From Setophaga petechia (Eukaryota > Chordata > Aves > Passeriformes > Parulidae), in the NCBI GenBank assembly GCA_024362935.1, contig JANCRA010000014.1, positions 1 to 64,000 on the forward strand: a stretch of 64,000 nt of DNA. Direction: 5' to 3'. The notes beneath the pieces are model-generated. The model was not told the origin of the DNA, did not search any database, and worked only from the letters and a program-made list of their open reading frames with translations. Both the position numbers and the translations under genes were made by a program. Positions 12,144 through 22,413 of this stretch are shown piece after piece. How positions within the stretch are numbered: the first letter of the stretch is position 1; every line of letters starts with the position of its first letter.

Positions 12144-13150
12144 TTTTTAAACTAAAGCTAGAAAAGAAGACAAAGTTAGAAAGAGAGAGGAAAGGAGAGA
12201 GAAGAGGAAGAGAAGAGAGAGAAGAGGAAGAGAAGAGAGGGAGAAGAGAATGGAGAAGAGAGGGAGAAAGAGGAGAAGAGAGAGGGAAAAGAGAGAGAGA
12301 GGGAAAAGAGAGAGAGAGACAGAAAAGAGAGAGAGAAGAGAGAGAGAGAAAAGAGAGAGAGAGAAAAGAGAAAGTGAGAAGAGAGAGAGAAAAGAGAGAG
12401 TGAGAAGAGAGAGAGAAAAGAGAGAAAAGAGAGAGAGAAAAGAGACAGGAAAGAGACAGAGGAAAGAGACAGGAGAAGAGAGAGGAGAGAGGAGAATAGA
12501 GAGAAAGGAAGAGAGAAAGAGAGGAGAAAAGAGGGAAAGGGAGGAGGAAAGAGAGGAGAAGAGAGAAGAGGGAGGGGAAATAGGAGAGAGAAAAGAACAG
12601 GAGAAGAGAGGAGAAGAGAAGAGAGAGGAAAGAGAACAGAAGAAAGGAGAAGAGAAGAGAGAGCAGAAGGGACAGAAGAAGACAGGAGAAGAGACAAAAG
12701 GGGACAGGAGAAGAGACAAGAACACAGAAGAGAGAAGAGGAGAGAAGAAGAGACAGAAGAAGACGGGAGAGGAGTGAGAGAAGAGCAAGAACAAAAGACA
12801 CGGATAAGGACAAAGAAGAGAGAAAACAAGGGTGAGGGGGAGAGAAAAAAGAAGGACAGACAAAGAAATGAGGGAGAGAGACTGAAAAAACAAGGAGTCA
12901 AAGGGAAGGAGGAGAGAGAAACAGAAAAGAAGAAGGAGAGAGCAACAGAAAACAGGAACAGGGAGAAAAAAGAAAGGAGGGTGGAAACTGAGGAAGTACA
13001 GGAGTTAGACAGAAAGGAAATTGTTAGGGTTAAAGGAAGACTTAGGGTTAGAGTAAAAAAGACAAACAGAGGAAAAGGAGAACACAGACAGGAAAAGAAG
13101 AAAGAAGGGTGAGGGTTTGAGTTATAGGGAAAAGGAAACAAGGTGGAAAG
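12144..13150. repeat. Polypurine (GA-rich) low-complexity tract
   Basis: About 1 kb in which the + strand is almost only A and G, starting as (GA)n-like GAGAGAGAGAAAAGAGA and decaying rightward into A-rich purine sequence. Such asymmetric tracts can form triplex (H-) DNA. TTAGGGTTA-like bits occur at about 13,023 and 13,048. The long Ser/Leu/Phe-rich or Arg/Glu/Lys-rich open frames are products of the composition, not genes. Confidence 0.93.
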
Positions 13151-13802
13151 TATAGACAAGAGAAGGGAATAAACACAGACTGACAAAAATAGTGAAATCG
13201 ACAGAAAATAAAGGAATCAAATGGAAACAGTTACAGAAGCAGAGACACAGGGTCAGCAAGACAGAGAAACAGGAACAAAGGGTTAGACACAGATGAAAGT
13301 TAAGTTAGAAAGAGAAAAGTAAAGTGAGGAACTAAAGGAAGAAATACAGTGGAATGAAATGACAACACCACACTAAAAAACGACAGGAGCCACGGTGGGG
13401 GTAGGGCAGGGCAAGGGGGATCTTCGTTAGGGGTGATTCCACTTTATTAAAGGGACATTTTTATTTAAACATCAGCAAAATACATAGATACAGTGTTTAC
13501 AAATGCAAGTGCAGATACAATCCATAGACGCACCAGTAAAAACCTAATTTACACATAGAGCAATACAAGGAAATACAGCAATTAATCCAAATGCAGTACA
13601 GAGCAATACAACACAAAACACATTAACACAAGGTGATTCTATTTCATTACATGTCAGTCTATTGTTACTGCAAATCCAAAACAACAAACGCACACAGAAA
13701 ACAACACTCACCTACCATTAACATCCCCTTCACATTACACACAAACTCACCATCGCTCTCATCACAACTGCTAAATCACAGCCCAGCAATCATTGGTCCT
13801 CA
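13151..13802. other. A/C-rich unrecognised spacer
   Basis: The purine bias fades and the sequence becomes A-rich with CA-containing words (for example 'aatacaacacaaaacac'). No splice-bounded exon, motif cluster or known repeat was recognised. A possible weakly repeated 'aatacagcaat' theme is too diverged to define. Confidence 0.6.
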
Positions 13803-15612
13803 GGAACGTGGTTCCCGGGACCCCTGAAAAATCCTCCTGCCTGACGAAAACCCCGGTCCCTGGACGGTCCGCCCCCAAACTTTGGTGATGAAAGTCACCT
13901 CGCAGACCGGCCGGGACCGAGGAAAAAAAAAACCCAGCCGGGGGGAAAAAAAAAAAAACCCCCCGGCTGGGGATTTTTTATTCTAAATTTAAAAATGAGT
14001 TGAAAAACCTGAAAAGCAAAAGTCATACAAGGTTACAACCCTGCAGCACACACATACACACCCTCGCTCACACCTCACCCGCTCTGCTAACCCCCGGCAC
14101 GCGTTCGCACCGCTCCCCGGGAACGTGGTTCCCGGGACCCCTGAAAAATCCTCCTGCCTGACGAAAACCCCGGTCCCTGGACGGTCCGCCCCCAAACTTT
14201 GGTGATGAAAGTCACCTCGCAGACCGGCCGGGACCGAGGAAAAAAAAACCCAGCCGGGGGGAAAAAAAAAAAAACCCCCCGGCTGGGGATTTTTTATTCT
14301 AAATTTAAAAATGAGTTGAAAAACCTGAAAAGCAAAAGTCATACAAGGTTACAACCCTGCAGCACACACATACACACCCTCGCTCACACCTCACCCGCTC
14401 TGCTAACCCCCGGCACGCGTTCGCACCGCTCCCCGGGAACGTGGTTCCCGGGACCCCTGAAAAATCCTCCTGCCTGACGAAAACCCCGGTCCCTGGACGG
14501 TCCGCCCCCAAACTTTGGTGATGAAAGTCACCTCGCAGACCGGCCGGGACCGAGGAAAAAAAAAACCCAGCCGGGGGGAAAAAAAAAAAAAACCCCCCGG
14601 CTGGGGATTTTTTATTCTAAATTTAAAAATGAGTTGAAAAACCTGAAAAGCAAAAGTCATACAAGGTTACAACCCTGCAGCACACACATACACACCCTCG
14701 CTCACACCTCACCCGCTCTGCTAACCCCCGGCACGCGTTCGCACCGCTCCCCGGGAACGTGGTTCCCGGGACCCCTGAAAAATCCTCCTGCCTGACGAAA
14801 ACCCCGGTCCCTGGACGGTCCGCCCCCAAACTTTGGTGATGAAAGTCACCTCGCAGACCGGCCGGGACCGAGGAAAAAAAAACCCAGCCGGGGGGAAAAA
14901 AAAAAAAACCCCCCGGCTGGGGATTTTTTATTCTAAATTTAAAAATGAGTTGAAAAACCTGAAAAGCAAAAGTCATACAAGGTTACAACCCTGCAGCACA
15001 CACATACACACCCTCGCTCACACCTCACCCGCTCTGCTAACCCCCGGCACGCGTTCGCACCGCTCCCCGGGAACGTGGTTCCCGGGAGCCCCTGAAAAAT
15101 CCACCTGCCTGACGAAAACCCCGGTCCCTGGACGGTCCGCCCCCAAACTTTGGTGATTAAAGTCACCTCACAGACCGGCCGGGACCGAGGAAAAAAAAAA
15201 CCCAGCCGGGGGGAAAAAAAAAAAAAACCCCCCGGCTGGGGATTTTTTATTCTAAATTTAAAAATGAGTTGAAAAACCTGAAAAGCAAAAGTCATACAAG
15301 GTTACAACCCTGCAGCACACACATACACACCCTCGCTCACACCTCACCCGCTCTGCTAACCCCCGGCACGCGTTCGCACCGCTCCCCGGGAACGTGGTTC
15401 CCGGGAGCCCCTGAAAAATCCACCTGCCTGACGAAAACCCCGGTCCCTGGACGGTCCGCCCCCAAACTTTGGTGATTAAAGTCACCTCGCAGACCGGCCG
15501 GGACCGAGGAAAAAAAAACCCAGCCGGGGGGGAAAAAAAAAAAAACCCCCCGGCTGGGGATTTTTTATTCTAAATTTAAAAATGGCTTAAAAACCCTGAA
15601 AAGCAAAAGTCA
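13803..15612. repeat. ~317-bp tandem satellite, six copies, with two hairpins per unit
   Basis: Copies start at GGAACGTGG in 13803, 14120, 14436, 14754, 15070 and 15389, so the period is 316-319 bp. The variation lies mostly in poly-A lengths. Each unit holds a palindrome CCCGGGAAC-GTG-GTTCCCGGG (14116-14136 in copy 2). It also holds a 13-bp perfect stem CCCAGCCGGGGGG facing CCCCCCGGCTGGG around a run of about 13 A (13933-13971 in copy 1), followed by GATTTTTTATTC. The last two copies share variants (GAGCCCC, CCACCTG, GATTAAAG), which fits local duplication. Confidence 0.95.
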
Positions 15613-16010
15613 CACACACTCGATTAAATCCCATCAGCATGCGCTCCCACACGCAGAGCCGAGCGTACACACGCTCACACGGTCACATGCTATCGCACGC
15701 TCGGACACGCTTCCCGCTTACACGCTCGCTGCGGCCCTTACTTGCAACGCTGAAGAACGTGCTTCGACGCCTCTTCTGGCTGCCGCTCCTTGACGTCAAA
15801 TGGCAGAGTCTGAGGAAATCGGTAGCCTCGGGGACCTGTGAGACGACAAGAAGTGGTCAAAGAGCAGCTCTCTGACAGCTAGGACTTGTCCCCGCTCTGG
15901 ACCGATACATTTTCTACCCAAAATCCCATAAAAGACAAATGAACGGTAAAATTTTTATAACTGTTCTACCTAACTGTGACTAGTGCCAGGGCAGGGCAGC
16001 TCCGATCCTA
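15613..16010. other. Post-satellite spacer with ACACGCTC-like words
   Basis: 15,640-15,730 repeats words such as cacacgctc, cacgctcgg and acacgcttcc, a decayed short repeat. The rest, to about 16,010, is unremarkable, with one TGACGTCA at about 15,793. No exon or known element was recognised. Confidence 0.5.
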
Positions 16011-16582
16011 AGTATTACAACATAAATACATACAATATAAACCGACAGATACGGTGCAAGTGTACGTACAGTGTAAATGCACACAATATAAGGCGACGCG
16101 CTTAAGTACGGTATAATTACACACAATGTAAGCCGGCATAGGTACACACAATCTAAGTACACACAGCATAAGCCAGCATAGGTACAAACAATGTAAATCA
16201 GCATAAGTACACACAATATAAGTACACGCAATGTAAATCAGCATAAGTACACACAATATAAGTACACACAATATAAATCAGCATAAGTACACACAATATA
16301 AGTACACACAATATAAATCAGCATAAGTACACACAATATAGGTACGCACAATATAAACCAGCATAGCTACGCACAATCTAAGTACACACAATGTAAGTAA
16401 GTACACACAATGTAAGTAAGTACACACAATGTAAACCAGCATAGGTACACACAATGTAAGTACACACGGTATAAACCAGCATAGGTACACACAATATAAA
16501 CCGGCATAGGTACACACAATACAGGTACATACAGTATAAGCCAGCATAGATACACACAATGTAAGTACATACGCTATAAGCC
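16011..16582. repeat. Minisatellite, core GTACACACAATATAA / ATCAGCATAA
   Basis: Roughly 570 bp of alternating 'gtacacacaatataa' and 'accagcataggtacac' units, with a compound repeat length near 40 bp best seen at 16,195-16,330. The minus-strand frames are Tyr/Cys/Val-rich (VCTYVGLYC-like) because of the repeat and are not genes. Confidence 0.9.
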
Positions 16583-17440
16583 AGGATTTGAGATAACTCT
16601 CTGGAAGATTAATTCTTGAGCCCTATACCCTTTGAAAAGATGGAACCTACAGAACTACTGCAGTCACATGAGGAGGGTGTAAGACACTCCCTCTAAAAGT
16701 CCAAGAGAATGGCATGGAGAAAAACGCACTACCAAAGCTGGTAGTAAGAAGGAAGATGGATGAGAACCTCTTGTGTAATCCTTCCTGTCTCAAAGAGTAC
16801 AAATGTAAAGATGCCGGAATAATGGATATCCTTAAAGGAACGTGAGTAGAACACGGGCGATATGGCACAGAATAGTGCCGATAAAGCATCGAGACGTAAC
16901 AAAGGCCTATGACAAGGAAGACGATGGACACAGACAACATAACACAGACACGGACAACATAACATAGACACAGATGACATAACACAGAGACAATTGGAAA
17001 CTCCTTGACACTGTCCCCTTAGGGAACCAAGATTCCTAGCACAAGATGAGCAAGAGGCCGATGATGCGAAAGAAAAGAAAGCGCTATGACAATAGCGCAT
17101 GATAATGAAATGTAAAAAGAAGTTAAAAGAAGTTGGTGCCAAAGCAGTTAGGAGGATGCTCAAGAGGGTCAGCAAACCCAGAGAAGGAAGCAGACTGCCG
17201 GGAGACCGTGGCTGTAGCTCCGGACCTGAAGGCGAGCTCCTCGGGGAAAGATCCGTGACGACGTCGAGTCCGGGAAGGTGTACGACGCAAAGTACATGAG
17301 AACATGGATATGGGTTGGAACTGCCCTGCCCGGCAAAGGCTCTGGTGAGGCTGAGAGGAAACCCTCTCCGTTTACTACAAGAGAGCCCACCCCACTACAG
17401 ACCTCTCAGCTAAGCTGACATCAGATTGCCTCCTGTGACA
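16583..17440. other. Unrecognised stretch between minisatellite and array A
   Basis: Mostly unrepeated sequence. One short tandem stretch, 'cagacaacataacacaga' variants, lies at 16,927-16,990. No gene is supported. Because the array A exons on the minus strand point here, it may contain the 3' end of that transcript, but I found no clear AATAAA on the minus strand. Confidence 0.5.
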
Positions 17441-18270
17441 GTAAAGGTTTTTCCCCTTCTCCCAACCACTGGCCCGGACACTTAGCTTTTGGAACACGAG
17501 CGGACAAAAATCCATTCTCCGTCAGACGTGGACGTGGAGATGTTCTCCACGTGCGCTTCAGTGCTGCTGTTGCCAAACTTCGGGTAAAAGCCTCCTCAGG
17601 GTACCTGAGAAAAAACAGAAAACGTGACTATTGCCCTCAGAAAGAGTAATCCCCGAGACTCCTCCGCACCACCGCGCCAGCTCACCTCAAATCTTGATTT
17701 GACTCCGGAGGCTGCCCAGAAGGTACCTGCTAAAGAAAAGGTACATGCTTAGCATGCTGCTGCATAACGCTCACCTGTGAGTCAGCCTGCCTAAAAACCG
17801 ACTCACCTGCCGTCCCCTGTTCCTGGGCATGCCTCGGGCAGCGACAGCACCTGCAAGGACACAAAGCAGAACAGCATGCTGAGATACTGTGAAAACACAA
17901 CCTCCCAAATCTGACAAGTATGCCCCACCGACACCTTAAGCTTGCACCCACCTTGCATGGGGATGCTGGGCTAGGAAAAATTGCAGGGGGATCACCTAAA
18001 AAACAAAAAGAGGAGATGCTTAGAGTTGCAGCAGAAACTGAGACCTACGCAATAACAACTCCTTCTGTATGCTACTCAATGCTCACCTTGGCCACTCAGC
18101 CATGACTGCTGCTCTCGGCCTGGATTTCCTAAAAAGAGACACAAAGAACAGTGCTGTAACAGTCACCATTTATGCTTCCACTACAGAGACAAACATTGAC
18201 TGACCTGATCAGGGGAATACCCAGGATGGAGCGCTCTGCCCAAGATGTTATCCTTCTGCATCTGAAAGAA
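17441..18270 (-). ncRNA. Telomere-side exon candidates of the array A transcript
   Basis: Reading the minus strand, splice-bounded segments include: 18087-18128 (acceptor tctctttttag, donor AAG|gtgagc), 17807-17850 (acceptor ccttgcag, donor CAG|gtgagt), 17686-17729 (acceptor ttttctttag, donor GAG|gtgagc) and an acceptor ttttttctcag opening an exon at 17604 with no clear donor. A further AG/GT pair at 17775-17790 would leave a 16-nt intron and is unlikely to be used together with its neighbour. These could be the last exons of a leftward transcript. Coding status is unknown. Confidence 0.4.
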
Positions 18271-19075
18271 AGTTAAGACCAAAGTCAGCGGCTGAAAGAT
18301 CATCTAACGAATCCAGATATCTTGTGATCATGTACAAATCCCATCTAGAGTCCAAGCACACCCCACATGAAAAACTTCAAGTCCCCGGGACTTCTCCTAC
18401 TGCACCAGGCTATGTGGCATGGCAGAGCAGCTCCGACACAAATGTGTGCTGACACCCGTGACACAGGAAACACACAGGACATGACGGACAAGACATGTAA
18501 GACTAGACGGACACAACACGGACAGAAATAGCCTGGCAAGGAAAATGGCTGCAAGGACTCAGAAGCAAAAAGGAGATGACTGAGGAGGAACTGCTGCTGG
18601 GCTGATGCCAGGCTTTCACACAGGCCCCACAAAATGCTAAGGAAAAAGACACGAAATATCCAGACAACACATAAAGCACAAAAGACAAGTGACACGAGAC
18701 ACACCGGGACTGCTCTGCCATGCACACCTCAGCGCGGGTGAGCTGAAGTGAGACTTTTACTTCATGGGGCCTAAGGGGCCACTTCTTGGCTACCCTCAAC
18801 TCCAGAGCCAATTCAAACCCCCCCAGATCCACCCCGGGAGTCCCAACCCAGCACCCCACTTTCATCCCCTCCGTGGGTCACAGCCCTCCACTTATCTCTG
18901 AGACATCCGGCGGTGCCGGTCCACGTCAGGTGCCAAGGAAGGCGGCCTCACCGGCTGGCAAGCTCCTGCTGTCACCGGGCTGGTGTCTCTTGCACAGCTA
19001 GAATAAAAGAGAACCAAATATCACTGCCTGATCTAGGCACAACAGCGGCCAAAACCGAAGAAGTCTGCTACTCAC
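18271..19075 (-). repeat. Array A, leftmost 834-type unit (diverged)
   Basis: Same backbone as the next units: 'cacttcttggctaccct' near 18,780, and an exon candidate 18952-18997 (acceptor on the minus strand from 'gctagaataaaagaga', donor GCCG|gtgagg). Its left part carries a variant of the 46-nt exon type (near 18,225-18,260, acceptor ctttctttcag, donor CCTGG|gtattc). Confidence 0.7.
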
Positions 19076-22000
19076 CGTGCTCCTAAGAAGGCCCGGCACC
19101 TCCTAACCCCAACCCTCTGCCACAGATGGAATTCACCTGCATCTGAAAGAAAGTTAGAACACATGTCAAACATCCGCAGGATAACTCAAAAGCTGCAAAC
19201 ACCTTCTATCAATTGAGGAATAGCATCTAGAGTCCAAGCACACCCCACAGTAAAACTGTCAAGTCCCCGGGACTTCTCCTACCGCACCAGGCCATGCGAC
19301 AGGGCAGAGCAGCTCTGGCAGAAATGTGTGCAGACACCCGTGACATAGGACGTGACAGACAACAGACACAACACGGACATAAATAGCCTGGCAAGGAAAA
19401 TGGCCGCAAGAACTCAGAATCCAAAACGACATGACTGAGGCGAAACTGCTGCTGGGCTGATGCCAGGCTTTCTCACAGGCCCCACAACAGGCTAAGGAAA
19501 AAGACACACAAAATCCAGACAACACATAATACACAAAAGACAAGTGACATGAGACACACCAGGACTGGTCTGCCCTGCACACCTCAGCTCTGTGAGCAAA
19601 AGTGAGACTTTTACTTCATGGGGCCTAAGGGGCCACTTCTTGGCTACCCTCAACTCCAGAGCCAATTCAAACCCCCCATATCCACCCCGGGAGTCCCAAC
19701 CCAGCACCCCGCTTTCATCCCCGCCACTTATCTCTGGGACATCCAGGGCTGCCGCTCCGCTTCAGGTGCCAAGGAAGGCGGCCTCAACGGCTGGCAAGCT
19801 GCTCCTGTCACCAGGCTGGTGTCTCTTGCATAGCTAGATTAAAAGAGAAACAAATATCACTGCCTGATATTGGCACAACAGCGGCCAAAACCAAACCAGT
19901 CTGCTACTCACCGTGCTCCTAAGAAGGCCCGGCACCTCCTAACCCCAACCCTCTGCCACAGATGGAATGCACCTGCACCTGAAAGAAAATGAGAACACAT
20001 ATCAAACATCCACAGGAGAACTCAAAAGCTGCCAACACCTTCTATCAATCAAGGAACAGCATCTAGAGTCCAAGCACACCCCACATCACAAACGGCAAGT
20101 CCCCGGGACTTCTCCTACTGCACCAGGCCGTGCTACAGGGCAGAGCAGCTCCAACAAAAATGTGCGCTGACACCCGTGACACAGGAAACACAAGACATGA
20201 CAGACAACGGGGACACAACACAGACAGATATATCCTGGCAAGGAAAATGCCTGCAAGGACTCAGATGACCGAGGCAAAACTGCTCCTTGGCTGATGCCAG
20301 GCTTTCTGGCAGGACCCTCAAAAGCCTAAGGTAAAAGACATGTAATGTCCAGACAACACATAATACACAAAAGAGAAGCAACACGAGACACACCGGGACT
20401 GCTCTGCCCTGCAAACCTCAACGCTGGGAGCAAAAGTGAGATTTGCCTTTCAGGAGGCCTAAGGGGCCACTCCTTGGCTACCTTAAACTCCAGGGGCAAT
20501 TCAAACCCCTCCTCCCCGCCCCGGGAGTCCCAACCCAGCACCCCGCTTTCATCCCCTCCACTTATCTCTGGGACATCCAGGGCTGCCGCTCCGCTTCGGG
20601 TGCCAAGGAAGGCGGCCTCACCGGCTGGCAAGCTCCTGCTGTCACCGGGCTGGTGTCTCTTGCACAGCTAGATTAAAAGAGAAACAAATATCACTGCCTG
20701 ATATTGGCACCACTTCAGCCCAAACCAAACAAGTCTCCTACTCACCGTGCTCCTAAGAAGGCCCGGCCCCTCCTAACCCTCCACCACAGATGGAATGCAC
20801 CTGCACCTGAAAGAAAGTCAGAACACGTGTCAAACATCCGCAGGATAACTCAAAAGCTGCAAACACCTTCTATCAATCGAGGAACAGCAACTAGAGTCCA
20901 AGCACACCCCGCATCACAAAGTTCAAGTCCCCGGGACTTCTCCTGCTGCACCAGGCTGTGCAGCAGGGCAGAGCAGCTCCGACACAAATGTGCACTGACA
21001 CCCGTGACACAGGAAACACAAGACATGACAGACAACGGGGACACAACACAGACAGAAATATCCTGGCAAGGAAAACGCCTGCAAGGACTCAGATGACCGA
21101 GGCAAAACTGCTGCTGTGCTTTCTGGCAGGACCCTCAAAGGCCTAAGGTAAAAGACATGACATGTCCAAACAACACATAACACACAAAAGACAAGTGACA
21201 CGAGACACACCGGGACTGTTCTGCCCTGCACACCTCAGCACTGTGAGCAAAAGTGAGACTTGCCTTTCAGGAGGCCTAAGAGGCCACTTCTTGGCTATCT
21301 TCAACTCCAGAGCTAATTCAAACCCTCCCTCCCCACCCTGTGAGTCCCAACCCAGCACCCCGCTTTCATCCCCTCTGTGGGTCACAGCCCTCCACTTATC
21401 TCTGGGACATCCAGGGCCGCAGCTCCGCTTCAGGCGCCAAATAAAGCAGCCTCACCTGCTGGCAAGCTCCTGCTGTCACCAGGCTGGTGTCTCTTGCACA
21501 GCTAGATTAAAAGAGAAACAAATATCACTGCCTAGTCTAGGCACAACAGCGGCCCAAACCAAACAAGTCTCCTACTCACCGTGCTCCTAAGAAGGCCCGG
21601 CCCCTCCTAACCCTCCGCCACAAATGTAATGCACCTGAACCTGAAAGAAAGTCAGAACACGTGTCAAACATCCGCAGGATAACTCAAAAGCTGCAAACAC
21701 CTTCTATCAATCGAGGAATACCATCTAGAGTCCAAGTACACACCACATTACCAACTGCAAGTCCCCGGGACTTCTCCTGCTGCAACAGGCTGTGCGGCAG
21801 GGGCAGAGCAGCTCCAACACAAACGTGTGCTGACACCCGTGACACAGGAAACAAGACATGACAGACAACGGGGACACAACACAGACAGATATATCCTGGC
21901 AAGGAAAATGCCTGCAAGGACTCAGATGACTGAGGAAAAACTGCTGCTGGGCTGATGCCAGGCTTTCTGGCAGGACCCGCAAAAGCCTAAGGTAAAAGAC

Positions 22001-22413
22001 ATGAAATGCCCAGACAACACATAATACACAAAAGACAAGCGACACGAGACACACCGGGACTGGTCTGCCCTGCACACCTCAGCGCTGTGATCCAAAGTGA
22101 GACTTTCCTTTGATGGGGCCTAAGGGGCCACTTCATGGACACCCCCCACCTCCAAAGCAGACTCAAAAACCCCTCCCAGTAATTCCCAAACCAGCACCCC
22201 GCCTTCATTCCCTCTGTGGGTCACAGCCCTCCACTTATCTCTCAGACTTCTTGCGATGCTGCTCTCAGGTGCAAAAAAAGGCCACCTCGTCACCTGGGAA
22301 AGTCCTGCTGGCACCAGGCTGTTCTCTCTCAGACAGCTACAGGAAAGAATACCAAACATCAGAGCCTGACCTTGGCACCACATCGGCCAAAACCCCACCA
22401 GTCTGCTACTCAC
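19076..22413 (-). repeat. Array A: four 834-836-bp units
   Basis: Unit starts 19076, 19912, 20746 and 21580. Each has an exon of 61 or 67 nt (19076-19142, 19912-19978, 20746-20806, 21580-21640) with acceptor ctttctttcag and donor CACG|gtgagtag. The 6-nt length difference is a multiple of three, and one frame is open in all four. Each is followed by a 46-nt exon (for example 20,622-20,667; acceptor tctcttttaatctag, donor CCG|gtgagg). The donor is damaged in the copy near 19,787 (CCGTTGAGG). The acceptor accttag near 20,320 and its relatives open a further exon whose donor I could not fix. Confidence 0.8.

Noticed and set aside
13020..13052. Interstitial telomere repeat
   Set aside because: Only two isolated TTAGGGTTA-like words in purine-rich DNA; too short and reversed in orientation.
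12068..13186. Long Ser/Leu/Phe-rich (minus) and Arg/Glu/Lys-rich (plus) open frames of up to 336 codons
   Set aside because: The region is a near-pure purine tract; several overlapping frames are open at once, which is what such composition gives.
13803..15612. CRISPR array
   Set aside because: Direct repeats are about 317 bp with no spacers between them and the context is eukaryotic; it is a satellite.
16011..16582. Cys/Tyr-rich secreted peptide gene on the minus strand
   Set aside because: Repetitive VCTY/LYC text comes from the ACACAATATAA minisatellite; no signal for translation or splicing.
17775..17806. 16-nt micro-exon next to a 16-nt intron
   Set aside because: The AG and GT are present, but an intron this short is not spliceable; at most one of the two signals is used.
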